From Symsagittifera roscoffensis (lineage: Eukaryota > Xenacoelomorpha > Acoela > Convolutidae): a stretch of 64,000 bases of DNA. Shown here one piece after another: positions 40,581-51,168 of this stretch. How positions within the stretch are numbered: position 1 is the first letter of the stretch; the number at the start of each line of letters is the position of its first letter. The stretch lies in contig NC_087067.1 in NCBI RefSeq assembly GCF_963678635.1, positions 48,091,618 through 48,155,617 on the forward strand, given 5' to 3'. A program made the position numbers and the translations under genes. The notes beneath the pieces were generated by a model. The model saw only the letters and a program-made list of their open reading frames with translations, did not search any database and had not been told where the DNA came from.

Positions 40581-41563
40581 CGGTTGGGAGCGGGGAGTAA
40601 TCGTAGGCTGACACTGCCTCTGGGTACCACTTTAGCGCGATCCCTGCTATAGTCCTGGCTGGCAATCTGAACCGGCATAAGGAGGTTTCGTTCTAGTCCT
40701 TGGGCTGAAGTATCAGATTGAACAACATTATGATAAGCCTGAGACCATTCAGTATTTTGCTTATGACCAATATGTACATCGAAAGACGATTTTTTAGGCA
40801 CAGGATGATTACTTTTCCGAATATCTTCGACTATTTGTTGAGTCGTTTCCTTAAAAGTACGAAAGTTAGGATCAAGTTTTGCAGTAACCAGTTTTCGCTT
40901 TATAGTCTGTATCGAACTCTCGACTAAACCACTGCCTCTGTGGTCTCCAACTGGTGAAAGAAAGTGTTTAATACCTTTACTAGAACAAAATTGTTGTACT
41001 AAATCATTTTTAAACCCAGATCCATGATCAGTCCTGATAGATTGAGGTATACCATGAATGCATATGTAAGATGCGAGGAATTTTGTAACCTTCTTTGCCC
41101 CAGTGGTTTTGGTAATAAGAACAAAAGGAAATTTAGAGAAACGATCCACTGCTTTTAAAAGGAAGATCTTAGAACCCTTATCATCTAGTAGAGGACCGGC
41201 GAAATCTAACTATAACTCCTGATTTGGCCCAGACAGACTAGGTAAAGTTCGTGCGGTATGAAAAATCTTAGCGGGTTTAAGATTCTTTCCATACAACGTG
41301 CATTCGCGGCACTTCTCACAAGTATCGAAAATCTGTCGGTTGACAAACGGCTACCAGATGTATACAGAGGCCTACATCATAGCCTCTTGTTCCGGGTGAG
41401 AGCGATGAAGACGGGCAAGAACAGCTTTTCTTTGAGGTTCGGGGATTGCCAACTTGTTATCCAAAATTACGCAATCATTGACCACCTCTGCCTTGGTCCA
41501 GAATTGGGCCATATAAGACCCTAGCTTGTTGAAGGGAGTAAACGTCTTTATTGACGATGGCAC
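40568..41563 (-). pseudogene. pol: Element B integrase
   Basis: 41372-41563 holds the start of the integrase zinc domain (an R-L-H-R-S-H-P-E stretch). 40568-41149 holds the core, with RTDHGSGF at D41 and GLVESSI at E77, 35 residues apart. The first catalytic Asp would lie just upstream of the 41149 start in sequence interrupted by stops. The two pieces share a frame and are separated by about 220 bp containing at least one stop. Confidence 0.8.
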
Positions 41564-42506
41564 GTTTCATAGGGCCCGGTAATTAGTCCACGCAGCGACA
41601 AAACGAGTTTTAGCAGCTCGTTCGCGGGTTTGATTATGTTGGCGGATCTGGTCGAATCTCGAAATTCGACCCAACTGTCGAGACCTCATCGGAGGACGCG
41701 GGCTTGGCCGACTGAAATTCGGCGAGTTCAATAAAAAGTTTTCCACAAAAGTAAGTAGATCGGTTTGTTCAGCTGTTGAGTTTAGTATAGTCTGAGAGTC
41801 GATAGAGTTAGTTAGAGTAGAGTTTGGGTCGTTTTCAGTAAGTCTGCGATCAGTATCTGGCGGTTGTTTTATGATTAGAGTGTTGAGATAAGATAGAATA
41901 AGAGAATTGTTTTTTTTTAGATGACTTAATTGATTGACTATTTCGTAAAGATTCAGGTCCTAGAAAATGATTTTGAGTGCGGAAATCTGGTCAACTATTT
42001 TAAATTAGCATACTGGTTTTTGATTGGCTAACATCCTCTGAGCATAATCAGACGCCCTCTATTGGTGAGAAATTTGATGGACATATTTGCATAACACGAT
42101 TTGATTGATTAAACTTTGAGTATTTCTTTCGTCGCCCCTTACCGGAGAATGCTGGAATGAACGCGAAGAAAGATGTCGCGATGTAATATTAACGCCCTCT
42201 TGCGAAGGAGGAAAACACCCATACCTCGATTTAGGTAAGCTTTAAGAATTGATTAGAGCTGAGGCTTTATTAAAAGCCTCAATGGACTTAACGACAAAGA
42301 GTTCATCATAATATGAGGGTTTAGGAGCCAAAAACGTAGGGTAACGAGATTAATAATCAACAATTCCCAATGTGACCCCAGGAACATGAATAACCTCAAA
42401 ATCAAAAGGTGAAACGATCTGCCATTCTAGAAAGACGAGATTGATACGACTTGTTATTATAGTTTTCATTCAATGCCAAGATGATGGCTTCATGATCCGT
42501 CAGCAC

Positions 42507-42917
42507 TTAAAAACGATTACCCAACAAACAAGTACAATGTAGTTCGCAAGCCCAAACAATCGCTAACAATTCTAACTTGTTGGTACTATACTTCGCCTCC
42601 GCATTATTAAGATAACGCGAAGCAAAAGCAGTTGGTGCCCAAACTCCCGGTTCGATTTCCTGTTCAAGGCAAGCTCCTACCCCGTTATGACTAGCGTCAC
42701 ATTTTATCCTTAAATTTTCAGAAGAATCATAGTGAAAGAGGCTAGGGATTTTGGCTACCAGATTGATTTTGCGTTTGAAGGCATTAAGTTGCTCCTCTCC
42801 CCACAGAAACGACCGTTTATTACAGTACTTTAAAGATTGCCAAAAATGAATTGTATGGGTATGCAAATCGGGTTTAAACCTTTGCAAGTGATTTAACGAT
42901 CCCATGAACAAACGTAG
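42507..42917 (-). pseudogene. pol: Element B RNase H
   Basis: 134 codons in the same frame as RT, cut from it only by a TAG at 42918-42920. KCDASHNGVGACLEQ near residue 70 contains the first catalytic Asp, and KLELLAIVWACE holds the Glu-containing helix. It ends at TAA in the segment that would carry the next Asp. Confidence 0.8.
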
Positions 42918-43727
42918 CTATTTCAGAGTTTTTGGAGGCTTGAGTGATTGAATCGCAACGATTTTTGAAAATTTAGGGGAGTAACCGTCCTCACTAATGT
43001 CATACCCTAACCAAGTTAGTTGGTTAACTGAAAATTCACACTTACTGAGTTTCAGAGCCCAGCCTTCTGCATCAAGTCTCTGCATCCCCTTACCTAAAAG
43101 TTCGTTATGCCCTTGACTATCCCCCTTCGTGACTACTAAAAAGTCATCCAGGTAGCAAATAACACCATCTAATCCTTGTAAAGTACAGTCAATTGCCTTC
43201 TGGAACTCGGCTGGATTATCAGTTGGGCCATGAAACCCAGTTTTGAATCTGTTTGTCCCCGTAGCATCCCCACACAAGATGATGAAATTGCAATGCAACT
43301 GACTGAAAGCATACTTCAAATCCAAGGATGTAAACCAAACCTTGCCAGTAACATCTTTAATGATGATCTGAGCCACTGAATCGATGAGTTCATGAATATT
43401 AGGAATCTGGTACTTGTTTTTCCAGATCTAAGCGTTCATCGACTTAGCGTTGAGGGCAAGTTTGATTGAGCCATCCTTTTTTGCTGTTAACACAATTGGC
43501 GCTCTGAAAACTTCTGTTGTACATTCATCCAGTTTTTAAATATGGCCTTGTTCCATTAATAATCTGATTTTGTTCGCAACTCTATCCTGGATATGGATCG
43601 GAACTTTACGTCCTTTAAGTTGACGAGGTACGAGACAGAGTTTAAAGTTAGTGTAGATTTTGTGATGTTTGATCTGCCTAATCGACTCAAGATATGGGCA
43701 TATTTTTGGGCAAAGAATGAACCCCAT
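42918..43727 (-). pseudogene. pol: Element B reverse transcriptase with in-frame stops
   Basis: One reading frame from 43727 to 42918 contains the RT N-terminal region (VPIHIQDRVANKIRLLMEQG), a TAA at 43536-43538, a KKDGSIKLALNAKS motif, a TAG near 43433 and then the palm domain with CYLDDFLVV, the YLDD active site at residues 75-78 of the 42918-43376 piece. Both stops interrupt conserved RT sequence, so the copy is defective. Removing no bases restores the frame, so the damage here is by substitution. Confidence 0.85.
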
Positions 43728-44072
43728 TGTTCTGATACTGGATCCTGAAAAATGTTCTCGAGCAGATGAACAGGTTCAGCCCTCAATTGGGTTGTTAGCA
43801 CACCTAGCTGTTCATGCAAATCCAGACCCGGAAGATTTCGAGTTCTGGTTTCGGAAATGAGGACATGAGCATCCTCCACTTTCCAACCATTAGAAGAAAT
43901 TGAGATCCGAACCGAACCGAGAAGACGAATGGGTTGCTTGTTGTAATCGACAAACAAAGTATCAATAGGATATCTTGTGATATCTCGAAATTCAATAGAC
44001 GGGTTACGTTGTAGCAATAGGTCACAAGTGCGTTTTTTGAGGAACGAAACTGGGCTTCCCGTATCGACGGTT
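43728..44072 (-). pseudogene. pro: Element B protease
   Basis: In the frame continuing into RT, TVDTGSPVSFL at about 44040-44070 is the aspartic protease active site (DTGS). About 80 residues further, an LPGLDLHEQLGV segment fits the second lobe. Upstream the frame closes with TAA near 44090, while a neighbouring frame carries on the protein, so a frameshift separates gag from protease. Confidence 0.75.
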
Positions 44073-44086
44073 GAATAAAAGAAGCT

Positions 44087-44681
44087 TTAATATGAGTGCA
44101 ATTGAATGCTGAGGCTTCTAGTTTTCCCTCTGTTTGACTTGAGGAGCTCAATACTATTGATCCTGACTGCACTTTCTAGCTGCAAAAAACCATACTCTGG
44201 TTCACTATCATAATCGACATCTATGAAATAACAATCTATAGAGGGACCCGACGCTTCCTCAATCTCTTGAACCAAGTTCACTCTCCGTTTTGACGAATTA
44301 CAGCACTTTGCAAAGATTACACACAGCCTCGTGATAAAACCAGTTTTGGTTGATTATGGGGCCTTTTCTCCTGCGTTCGACATTCAACTCATTTACTCTC
44401 CGAATCGCCGCTTGATCTCGGAGCACTCGAGCATTAGCCTCCCCATCATCTTCTCCAGTGACAACTGCTTCTGGCTTTGCAGGGGGATCATCGATGATCT
44501 CCGCGGGATCAACTAGAAGGTCATGAGGGTTAATGTTGTCATTTAGACCCACTGCTAGGAAAAATTGACCTATCGAACATTCCCAGAGAAACGGCGGATT
44601 AACAGATGGTTTCGCCCAAAAGGGAGGGAAACCTAACAAACAAGTCCTGTCTTCGTTCACAGGAACTGCTGGCTGCGCCAT
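44087..44681 (-). pseudogene. gag: Element B gag remains, start codon inside the primer-binding site
   Basis: 44298-44681 encodes 127 codons from ATG 44681-44679: MAQPAVPV, then a Trp/Phe-rich segment (FPPFWAKP, LWECSIGQFF), a Pro/Glu linker and a CNLC motif. The next piece, 44087-44281, is in another frame. The capsid region is much shorter than usual, so most of gag appears deleted. The ATG uses the first base of the LTR (read on minus as its last base) plus TG of the primer-binding site. A similar arrangement occurs in element C. Confidence 0.7.
44666..44680 (-). other. Element B primer-binding site
   Basis: TGGCGCAGCCAGCAG on the minus strand directly follows the 5' LTR with no spacer. 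The TGGCGCAG core resembles primer sites that pair with serine tRNAs in some elements; this is tentative. The gag ATG overlaps its first bases. Confidence 0.6.
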
Positions 44682-45033
44682 GACATTTGCCGAGAAATAA
44701 CGAGTGAAAACTTAGTTGTTTCGCAAGAAGTAAATTGATAGATTAGTTGTTTAGTTAGTTTCAAGAGTTAATGTTAGATACTTAGTTTCAATTTAGTATT
44801 TTATCGGTCAGAACTTTTACCGAGGAAAAGAAACACAGAAGAGTTAAATAGACGTCTAACAGCAATGTAACAAAAACAACAGAGTGACCACGCACAGTAT
44901 AGGCCATATCGGTATAGGCCGATTCGGTACAGGCCAGATCAGTGACCTTGATTTGCAAAGATAAATGTAAGGCTGCAGCATGGCTGCAAAAATAACAAGT
45001 TGTAAGCGAGGTACCGAAGGTCGCCCCATGACA
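44681..45033 (-). repeat. Element B 5' LTR
   Basis: 353 bp, TGACATTTGCC to CCCCATGACA on the plus strand. It contains three copies of a TATAGGCC-type block where the other LTR has one. The GGTCA duplication follows at 45034-45038. Confidence 0.88.
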
Positions 45034-45038
45034 GGTCA

Positions 45039-46759
45039 TACGGTGTCACATTATGGGTCGAACAGCGTTAATTAATTAGTCATAGTGAGTCCAACGGGAT
45101 TAATCATGAATCGCATAGGGTCGAATGAATTTTTTTTGCTTGCAAGACTGTAAACAGATGCAAATTGCTGAAACTGTAGTATAGTTCCAGTATATATGTA
45201 CATTAATGTGCAGTTATCTAGACAATCATTATTGCTGGTCATGTACAGGACGGCCACAAGGCATACACATGGTCCCAATATCAAATAAAAGCATTTATTT
45301 GGGCTACTAAAAAATGTAACCAAAGAAACAATCGGACAAAAATTAAACCAATCAAATCAGATTATTACAACAGCCGTAAAACAAACTGAAAAACTTATTT
45401 TGAAGCTAAAACTTTGATTTTAATTACCCTTTTACGTATTTTTTTTGCTTGCAAATTTGTAAAACAGGTGCAAATAGCAGAATGAGCGAGTTTATATGAT
45501 AGCAAAAAGTGCAGTTAGCAAGACCAGTATAATTGTTGATCATATACAGGACCGCAACGAGGATGCCTACGCTTTGTCCCACAATTTTTGGGTCAACGAA
45601 GAAATTGACATCACAAAACTGGAAAGCTTTAAAACAAACAAAAGATATATTAAGACATTAATATACAACGTTCGTCGTAAATTTAAAATAACAAAAAATC
45701 AAACCAAACATGTTATTGGTTACCTTGGGGCTGAAACTTGAATCTGGGCCAAACATGGGTCGCGATATTTTAGTCGCGCCATCTCCACATCGGTCGCAAG
45801 AATCGCGACGGATCACTTTGGTCGCGGAAGTATTGAAATACCACGTTTTGGTCGCGAAGCAAAAGTATGGACATGGGGCTTGGGCCTCGACGTATATTTT
45901 TTTCATATATACACACATGCATAGATACCAACATAATTGCACACATAAAAACAAACATTTATTCGTACATACATAAAAACATACACGCCTGCAGGTAAAC
46001 ATGTATGCATACACACATGCATGTACAAACAGATTTTTTGATTTACTTTTAAATAAGTTAGTTTTTACAGGTTAAGCCTGAGTTATTTCATTTTATTTTT
46101 TAACATCAATAATCAGGTCTGCATTTCATGCATTTAACAGAAAACCTACAAGAAACACTTTTTTGAATATCAGTTGCATCAAACGCACTTGTCAACTTTT
46201 TCTTTCGATTAAGATGGTCAAAACCTTGCCACTTTTCCAAAGGTGGTCGAAACATAATTGGCTTGCTTCGCACAATTTTTCCTTCGGTCGAGTCGGTCGA
46301 AAGATACCTGACTTGTGTCGAACCTTATCAAACACAATTTTTCTTTGGTCGAGTCGGTCGAAACATGGTCAACTTGGGTGGAGTCACTCAAAACAAACTT
46401 GGTTTCCATCAAACACAGTCGATCATTTTTTTCTTTTGGTCGAGTCGGTTGAAACACAGCCAATCCAATTTGGGTCGAGTTGGTTGAAACATAGCAATTT
46501 TTAGTCGAGTCAGTCGAAACATAGCCGCCGTTTTTCGTCGAGTTAATCAAACACCTCGGCCGGGCTATACGAATTGGCTATCTTCAAGTTTGTGGCTCTT
46601 TCTATTATACTTTGCTGCTGTCCAGGCTGAGGTTTTTGTCAATTTATTCGATCGAAACGGTCAAATGATGTCCGAATTTTGTCGCAAAAAAACTTTGTCG
46701 ACTAAAGGACGGCCCGGTGAAAACGAACAATGTCAAAACAAGTGAAACAAACTCTAACA
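45039..46759. other. Simple-repeat-rich spacer between elements B and C
   Basis: No gene. Contents in order: continuation of the GGGTCGAA minisatellite (about 45045-45130); two diverged copies of a segment of about 135 bp (45130-45265 and 45445-45580, starting TTTTTTGCTTGCAA); five GGTCGCG cores at about 45750-45865; a CA/TA/CATGCA-rich alternating tract at about 45890-46030; and a GGTCGAGTCGGTCGAAAC minisatellite at about 46225-46545. Confidence 0.65.
46225..46545 (+). repeat. Degenerate GGTCGAGTCGGTCGAAAC minisatellite
   Basis: Cores at 46286, 46347, 46438, 46473, 46503 and about 46536, spaced irregularly by 30-91 bp, most preceded by a T-rich run and followed by ATAGC or ATGGTC. ORFs on both strands through it read the repeat and are not genes. 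Confidence 0.75.
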
Positions 46760-46830
46760 CTTTCCGGTAAAATCCTTCTCTCTGGACAAGTGAACTACAA
46801 TCCCCATATCTGTTCCAGGGATACTTTGAA

Positions 46831-47260
46831 CTACTTTAAATGATATGGCAATAACCGGTCAACCCAACGGTTCAACCTAGATTGGGGCGTTTTGTTTGAC
46901 TTAATACCATACAAGGCCGAGAATAATGCATTGTGGCTATAAAAAAAACTTGTTCCTAACAGAAAAAGCTTATTACTGTCTACTGCCCAAACTACTGCTA
47001 GCAGTTCTTGCTCATTTTTTAGATTTTTGTAAAACAATTAAAAACCACGATGGAATTGATTTGGGCACCCATTCACCTTCCTTATGATTTTGTTCAAGAG
47101 TAGCACCCAGAACGTTGTGGTTGGCGTTGCACTTAATTTTAGTTTCTCGGTTTGAGTCATAATATTTAAACTTAGGAAGGTTCGCTACCACTGACTTAAT
47201 TTCTTCAAAAATTTCTGTATGTTCGTCTCTCCAAAACAACTTTTCTCCGTCACTCTCCAA
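46831..47260 (-). pseudogene. pol: Element C RNase H remains
   Basis: Two overlapping open pieces. 47012-47260 has KIKCNANHNVLGATLEQNH, where the catalytic Asp of the usual CDASH motif reads Asn (CNANH), an inactivating change. 46831-47037 has QELLAVVWAVDSNK and ends RWVDRLLPYHLK. A shift then leads to an IPGTDMGIVVHLSR segment. Clearly non-functional. Confidence 0.75.
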
Positions 47261-47299
47261 CCAGAAAAAAAAACATATTTGGGGTATTATTAATATTCG

Positions 47300-47761
47300 G
47301 TTTTTTGCTTTGTGTCCTCAATTGACTGTCTGCAACCTTTAGATCTGACAGCAACTAGAACTCGAGAAGTACAATTCTCCTTGTTGGTGTCCTGTAACGA
47401 ATTGGCTCAAACCATCTAGGAAATAGGTATCTGTTATTCATTCTTATTTAACTGCCTGTTTAATGGTTCAGCGTCTAATGCCATTTTTTTGAAACGTGTT
47501 TTTTCACAGTAATCTCAATTGGTGCGGTTAAGCAGTCACTTGTACACTTATCCATTTTTTGAATGTGACCCCATCTATTAGTTTTTTATTTCCATTTGAA
47601 CTTTGTCTTGAATAAGTAGTATGGGGATTCTCCTCCACGTCTATTGAATTGGACAGAATGGGTACTTGTTTTTTTGACCTTCCTTGTCTAACAAACAATT
47701 GTTTTTTTGTTAAAAAAATTTGTTTCCCAATCTTGTGACTGCTCGCACAGTGGAACGTCAA
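47300..47761 (-). pseudogene. pol: Element C reverse transcriptase remains
   Basis: 47528-47761 and adjacent frames hold the beginning of RT: an EIKKLIDG-like helix followed by an I-Q-K-M-D-K-C-T segment and an API-EITVKK stretch. The palm domain with the YXDD site is not visible, so it has been deleted or scrambled between here and the RNase H at 47260. Confidence 0.6.
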
Positions 47762-48299
47762 TCCTTGATATTTCTCTGATTGCTGTCATTTGTCTTGTAG
47801 AGATCCCAATTTAGCCTCTTGTAGAGCCAATACTAGGATAAACTTCGTTCTTTTTTCAGTTATTAGGAGATTTGCCCCTTTCACTTCCCAACCCGGTGAG
47901 CGTAGATCTGTCTTTAAGCCTCTTAGATTCAGGAAGGGATGTTTTTTGTGATCCACAAATTTCGACGATAGCTTCAGTTTCTCCGCTGAAATATGGTTTT
48001 TTCGATACGTTCAGTAATTTTTCCTTCGTGAATCAATTCAGAAATGATATTGGACTACTTAAATCTATAGTCATATGGATGATATATTGGTCATTTCGGA
48101 CTAAGGTTTTTAGTGACTTCATCTTGTACAACTTTGAATCTCTTGTGATTTCTTTTTTTTGACCGCAAGTCTTTGTTTTCCGTGATAAGTATTCCTGGTT
48201 GGCTATTCAATTTTAAACATAAAATCCAATGCTTTTAATTGACAAACCTTAAAAGCTCGCCAAGTTACATTCAGTTTCGGATGTTTCAGCATTTTTGAA

Positions 48300-49256
48300 A
48301 AAATTTGGTTTTCCCTCAACTTGTGCAGGTTTTTCCTATTGCAGGGCCGTTTTCAAGGCCCCCTTCGTAAACAATCTACCGCAACGGTTACAAGGTTTAT
48401 TTTTCCGTTTACTTCTGCTAATTTGGTTGCTTGATGGTCTTTCGTTGGGATCTCTGTATCCCTTCTTATTTGTGTTCTTGACTATCATTATCGGTTCCTG
48501 TTTTATTATGAACGTTGGACTTGATGTTTCTCATACTTCTCTTGCAGTCAACGATATTGATACTTCTCCTGCAGTCAATGAGTTTGTTTTCTGGAATGCT
48601 GATGATGTTTTATTTGCTATGTTCAAACCTTTTTGCTCTTTTGATTACCTCTTTTGGGATTAAAGTTTCCGGTGTCAGAGTGCCTTGCAAAAAATTACAT
48701 TTCTCATTCTCAAGATGAATAAAATATATGTCTTATTATTTCAAAATCCAATGTTTTCCGACCTAGCTGCTTGTGCAGTAAGTGCAGCGTGGAACTCTTA
48801 TAGTGTTTCCCATTCTTGTTTTTTTTCTGTTGAACAATTTTGCCGTTCGCACGTGACACTTTCCACCTTTTCGCATGCCTTTTCAGCCATTTTTAACAAT
48901 GAATCTTTTTTACTACCATTCCTAGTCCCAGTCGTGATACTAATCAATTTGTTTTTTAAGGTAATATAGGCTGTGCCCTGCCTTATTTTCTTGAATGCAT
49001 TTATAGTGTGCTTTTTTTGTTTCTTAGCTCTCTTGCTTCAGGGTTCTGGCCTCGATGGTGGTTCTTCTACTACAACCTATGGGTCTGCCAATAGTAGTTC
49101 GGGATTGACATTCTCCTTAACTGTCACCATCATCAAAACTTGGTTTAACCAGATATTTGATTGCTACTGTGGGTCTGAGTTAGCTGTCGTCCAAAAGACT
49201 GGAAGTCCCATGACTGTCCGGATATCTTGCATAATGAATCCTGCTGGCGGCGCCAT
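48300..49256 (-). pseudogene. gag: Element C gag remains
   Basis: The start ATG at 49256-49254 overlaps the primer-binding site. The first about 70 codons match element B gag in plan, with one TAG interrupting. A CNRCGR motif near 48390 may be a zinc knuckle fragment. The rest is broken by frame changes and no capsid domain could be traced. Confidence 0.55.
49241..49255 (-). other. Element C primer-binding site
   Basis: TGGCGCCGCCAGCAG on the minus strand, with gag ATG formed by the preceding A. Two bases (TA on plus, 49256-49257) separate it from the presumed LTR start at 49258. Confidence 0.5.
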
Positions 49257-49257
49257 A

Positions 49258-49480
49258 TGATACTCTAAGGAACTAGGAGATGGATGTAATGGAAGTTTGT
49301 TCTAAACTTTAATGTACGCTCTCAGAACGTCTGCCGTTTTCATAGCTAGAGAGCAGCTGAATACGTAATTATGATCGCGTTCTATTATACGCCTGGTTGG
49401 ATCCTAGGTGACCTTGACCGTAATTATAGTACATACGTTAATACATAAATAACAATAGCATCAAGGTTACTGCTTGCGCA
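49258..49480 (-). repeat. Element C 5' LTR, boundaries uncertain
   Basis: Sequence next to the element C primer-binding site begins TGATACTCTAAGG. It contains GGTGACCTTGACC, recalling the AGTGACCTTGATT of element B's LTR. No second copy is present in the window, so the right end is only estimated from the loss of that resemblance. Confidence 0.35.
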
Positions 49481-50853
49481 GTACCACATGGTCTAAAATT
49501 TCATCTGCAGTCAAAAAGTACATTTTTGTCTGGATTTTTTTTGTCTCGAAAACTATTTTAGTTGATTATTTTCCACTACTCATCGGAGCGGCAAAGACAG
49601 AGATTTGACTGTTGCAGACAAACCAACTGAACAAACCGCGGGGTTATCGAAATTTCAAGTATTATTTGGAGGTGTGCCCACATAATGTTATACGTTTTGG
49701 GTCCAATTATGATTTAACTGCTATGAACAAAGCTTCTCTCAGGACTTCAAATGAAAGCAGTTTTTTGAATCTATCCAAGTTGTTGAGATTCTACGAATAT
49801 TATAAGAAATTTGAAGGTCAATGCTCAAAGTTAGTGTTAGAAACCAAATTATTCGTAAATTTGGTTGATTAGTAATTAAAAGAATATATATATTGTTCCA
49901 AGCTTTTCTCCAGTTGTTAGTCATTTTCTAGCAAAATAGGTTGTTAGTTTATTTGATATTTATATTATTTGTAAGAGGTAAACTTGTTCATTTTCATTTC
50001 AGCTCACTATGATGTTTACTTCAAAGTAAGATCAAAATTTTCAAATAAGTCAAGCAAAACATCTAAAAAATGCGCATATTTATACCAATTCTTGGGTTTG
50101 CTTTATTTCTATCAATGATAGATTCCTTTCGGGTTAATCATAATAATTCAAATATTGGCAAGGCTTCCTTAATTCAAAACATAGTTAATGGGGACTTGGC
50201 CACGCAAGCGCCTTTCTTCGTCCAAATTAAGGTAGGTACTCTTACTACTAGAACAACACCAGATCATTTTTCCACGAAAAAAAAGCCTTAGAAAAATGCT
50301 GACCGCTTACAGGCACTCTATAGTTTAAAGCAATTTTATTCCCATTTTCAAAAACGATAGTTTGGTTTTTCCAATTTTGGCCAGTTTCTTAGGTCAGTTT
50401 TTCACGGAGTTTTTTGAGGTCAATTTTTACTTGTGATCAGTTTTTGTTAGTTGTGTAGTTTTGAAAAATGCCTTTTTTGCAAATTGTGGTTTTTGCGTGT
50501 GATATCTGCACTGTCAAACCTAGGATTATGATAAAGTTGATCCCAATTTAGTATATACTCATTATATATTTATGAGATTATATTTAGTATAAGAATTGAT
50601 TGTAAAAAACACATATGACAACGTAAATTGGCGTTCAGTCTTAGGACGTGTCCAAATTTACCGTCAAATGCATCTTCCAAATATTTGTCGTGGTTTTCTT
50701 TTAGAAGTCACGACAAAAACACCCTGCAAATATCACAAGCAACTTCACGAGCTAAATTTTTTGACAAAAACAATCAAGCATTGAAAGTGGATTCGATTCG
50801 ACAACCGTTTGCAAATTGTAAGCAGATACCGAAATTTTCAGCCTGAAGAAAGG
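49481..50853. other. Spacer between elements C and D, nothing recognised
   Basis: About 1.4 kb of AT-rich DNA. Short ORFs (49612-49872, 50070-50291, 50596-50784) have no domain or paired splice signals. Confidence 0.5.
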
Positions 50854-51042
50854 TGACAATGGCAATACTTTTGGGTGATTAAGATTCCAATTTCAAATCG
50901 TAGTTTAGTTGTTGCTTTTAAATGATTTCCTTTTGATTTTTGAGTTTTTGAGTCTTTCAATTTTTTAATTTGGCGGCATATTCATGTCGAAAATGTGGCA
51001 AAATTAGGTTCAGCAAAGAATAAAGTTCAAATGTCGTAGACA
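50854..51042 (-). repeat. Element D 3' LTR
   Basis: 189 bp with TG and CA ends; the left flank is AAAGG. On the minus strand, upstream AATGGGTCCGGCTA is a poor polypurine tract. Confidence 0.92.
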
Positions 51043-51106
51043 TAGCCGGACCCATTTGCAGGTTGCAAATCAGAAAATTGTTCGTTGAAGCTGATGGTAC
51101 GTCGTC

Positions 51107-51168
51107 GTTGATTGTAATGGTCATCTAGTTGTTAGCTGTCGTTGATCATGTTGGTCATCTAGTTGTTA
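51107..51168. repeat. 34-bp tandem duplication at the element D pol end
   Basis: GTTGATTGTAATGGTCATC at 51107 and GTTGATCATGTTGGTCATC at 51141, both followed by TAGTTGTTA. The second copy includes the pol stop region. Confidence 0.85.

Larger units (their letters stand above)
38721..45033 (-). mobile_element. Element B: decayed Ty3/Gypsy retrotransposon
   Basis: Direct LTRs of 334 bp (38721-39054) and 353 bp (44681-45033) begin TGACATTTGCC and are flanked by GGTCA at 38716-38720 and 45034-45038. The right LTR ends TGACA. The left LTR reads TGACT at the same point. The minus strand holds gag remains, DTGS protease, YLDD RT, RNase H and a DD35E integrase in Ty3/Gypsy order. The LTRs differ by many substitutions and indels, and pol carries several stops and frame changes, so the copy is older than element A and inactive. 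All genes lie on the minus strand, as in A, C and D. Confidence 0.9.
46760..49257 (-). mobile_element. Element C: decayed 5' half of a Ty3/Gypsy element related to B
   Basis: Order on the minus strand: gag start at 49256 (ATGGCGCCGCCAGCAG, then an LPVFW motif, a segment ending in ENVNPELLLADP), a CNRCGR motif near 48390, RT start at 47528-47761 and RNase H at 46831-47260. The gag region aligns with element B's. Integrase and the 3' LTR are missing: coding similarity ends at about 46760 with an IPGTDMGIV-type motif after RNase H. Stops and frameshifts occur throughout. Plus-strand ORFs at 47872-49260 are antisense shadows. Confidence 0.75.

Noticed and set aside
45890-46030. tRNA or small RNA gene in the CATGCA/TACACA tract
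   Set aside because: No cloverleaf or A/B box; the tract is simple alternating purine-pyrimidine repeat.
47872-49260. Plus-strand ORFs 47872-48162, 48295-48663, 48685-48969 and 48973-49260
   Set aside because: They lie antisense to the element C gag-protease remains, whose minus-strand similarity to element B explains the region.
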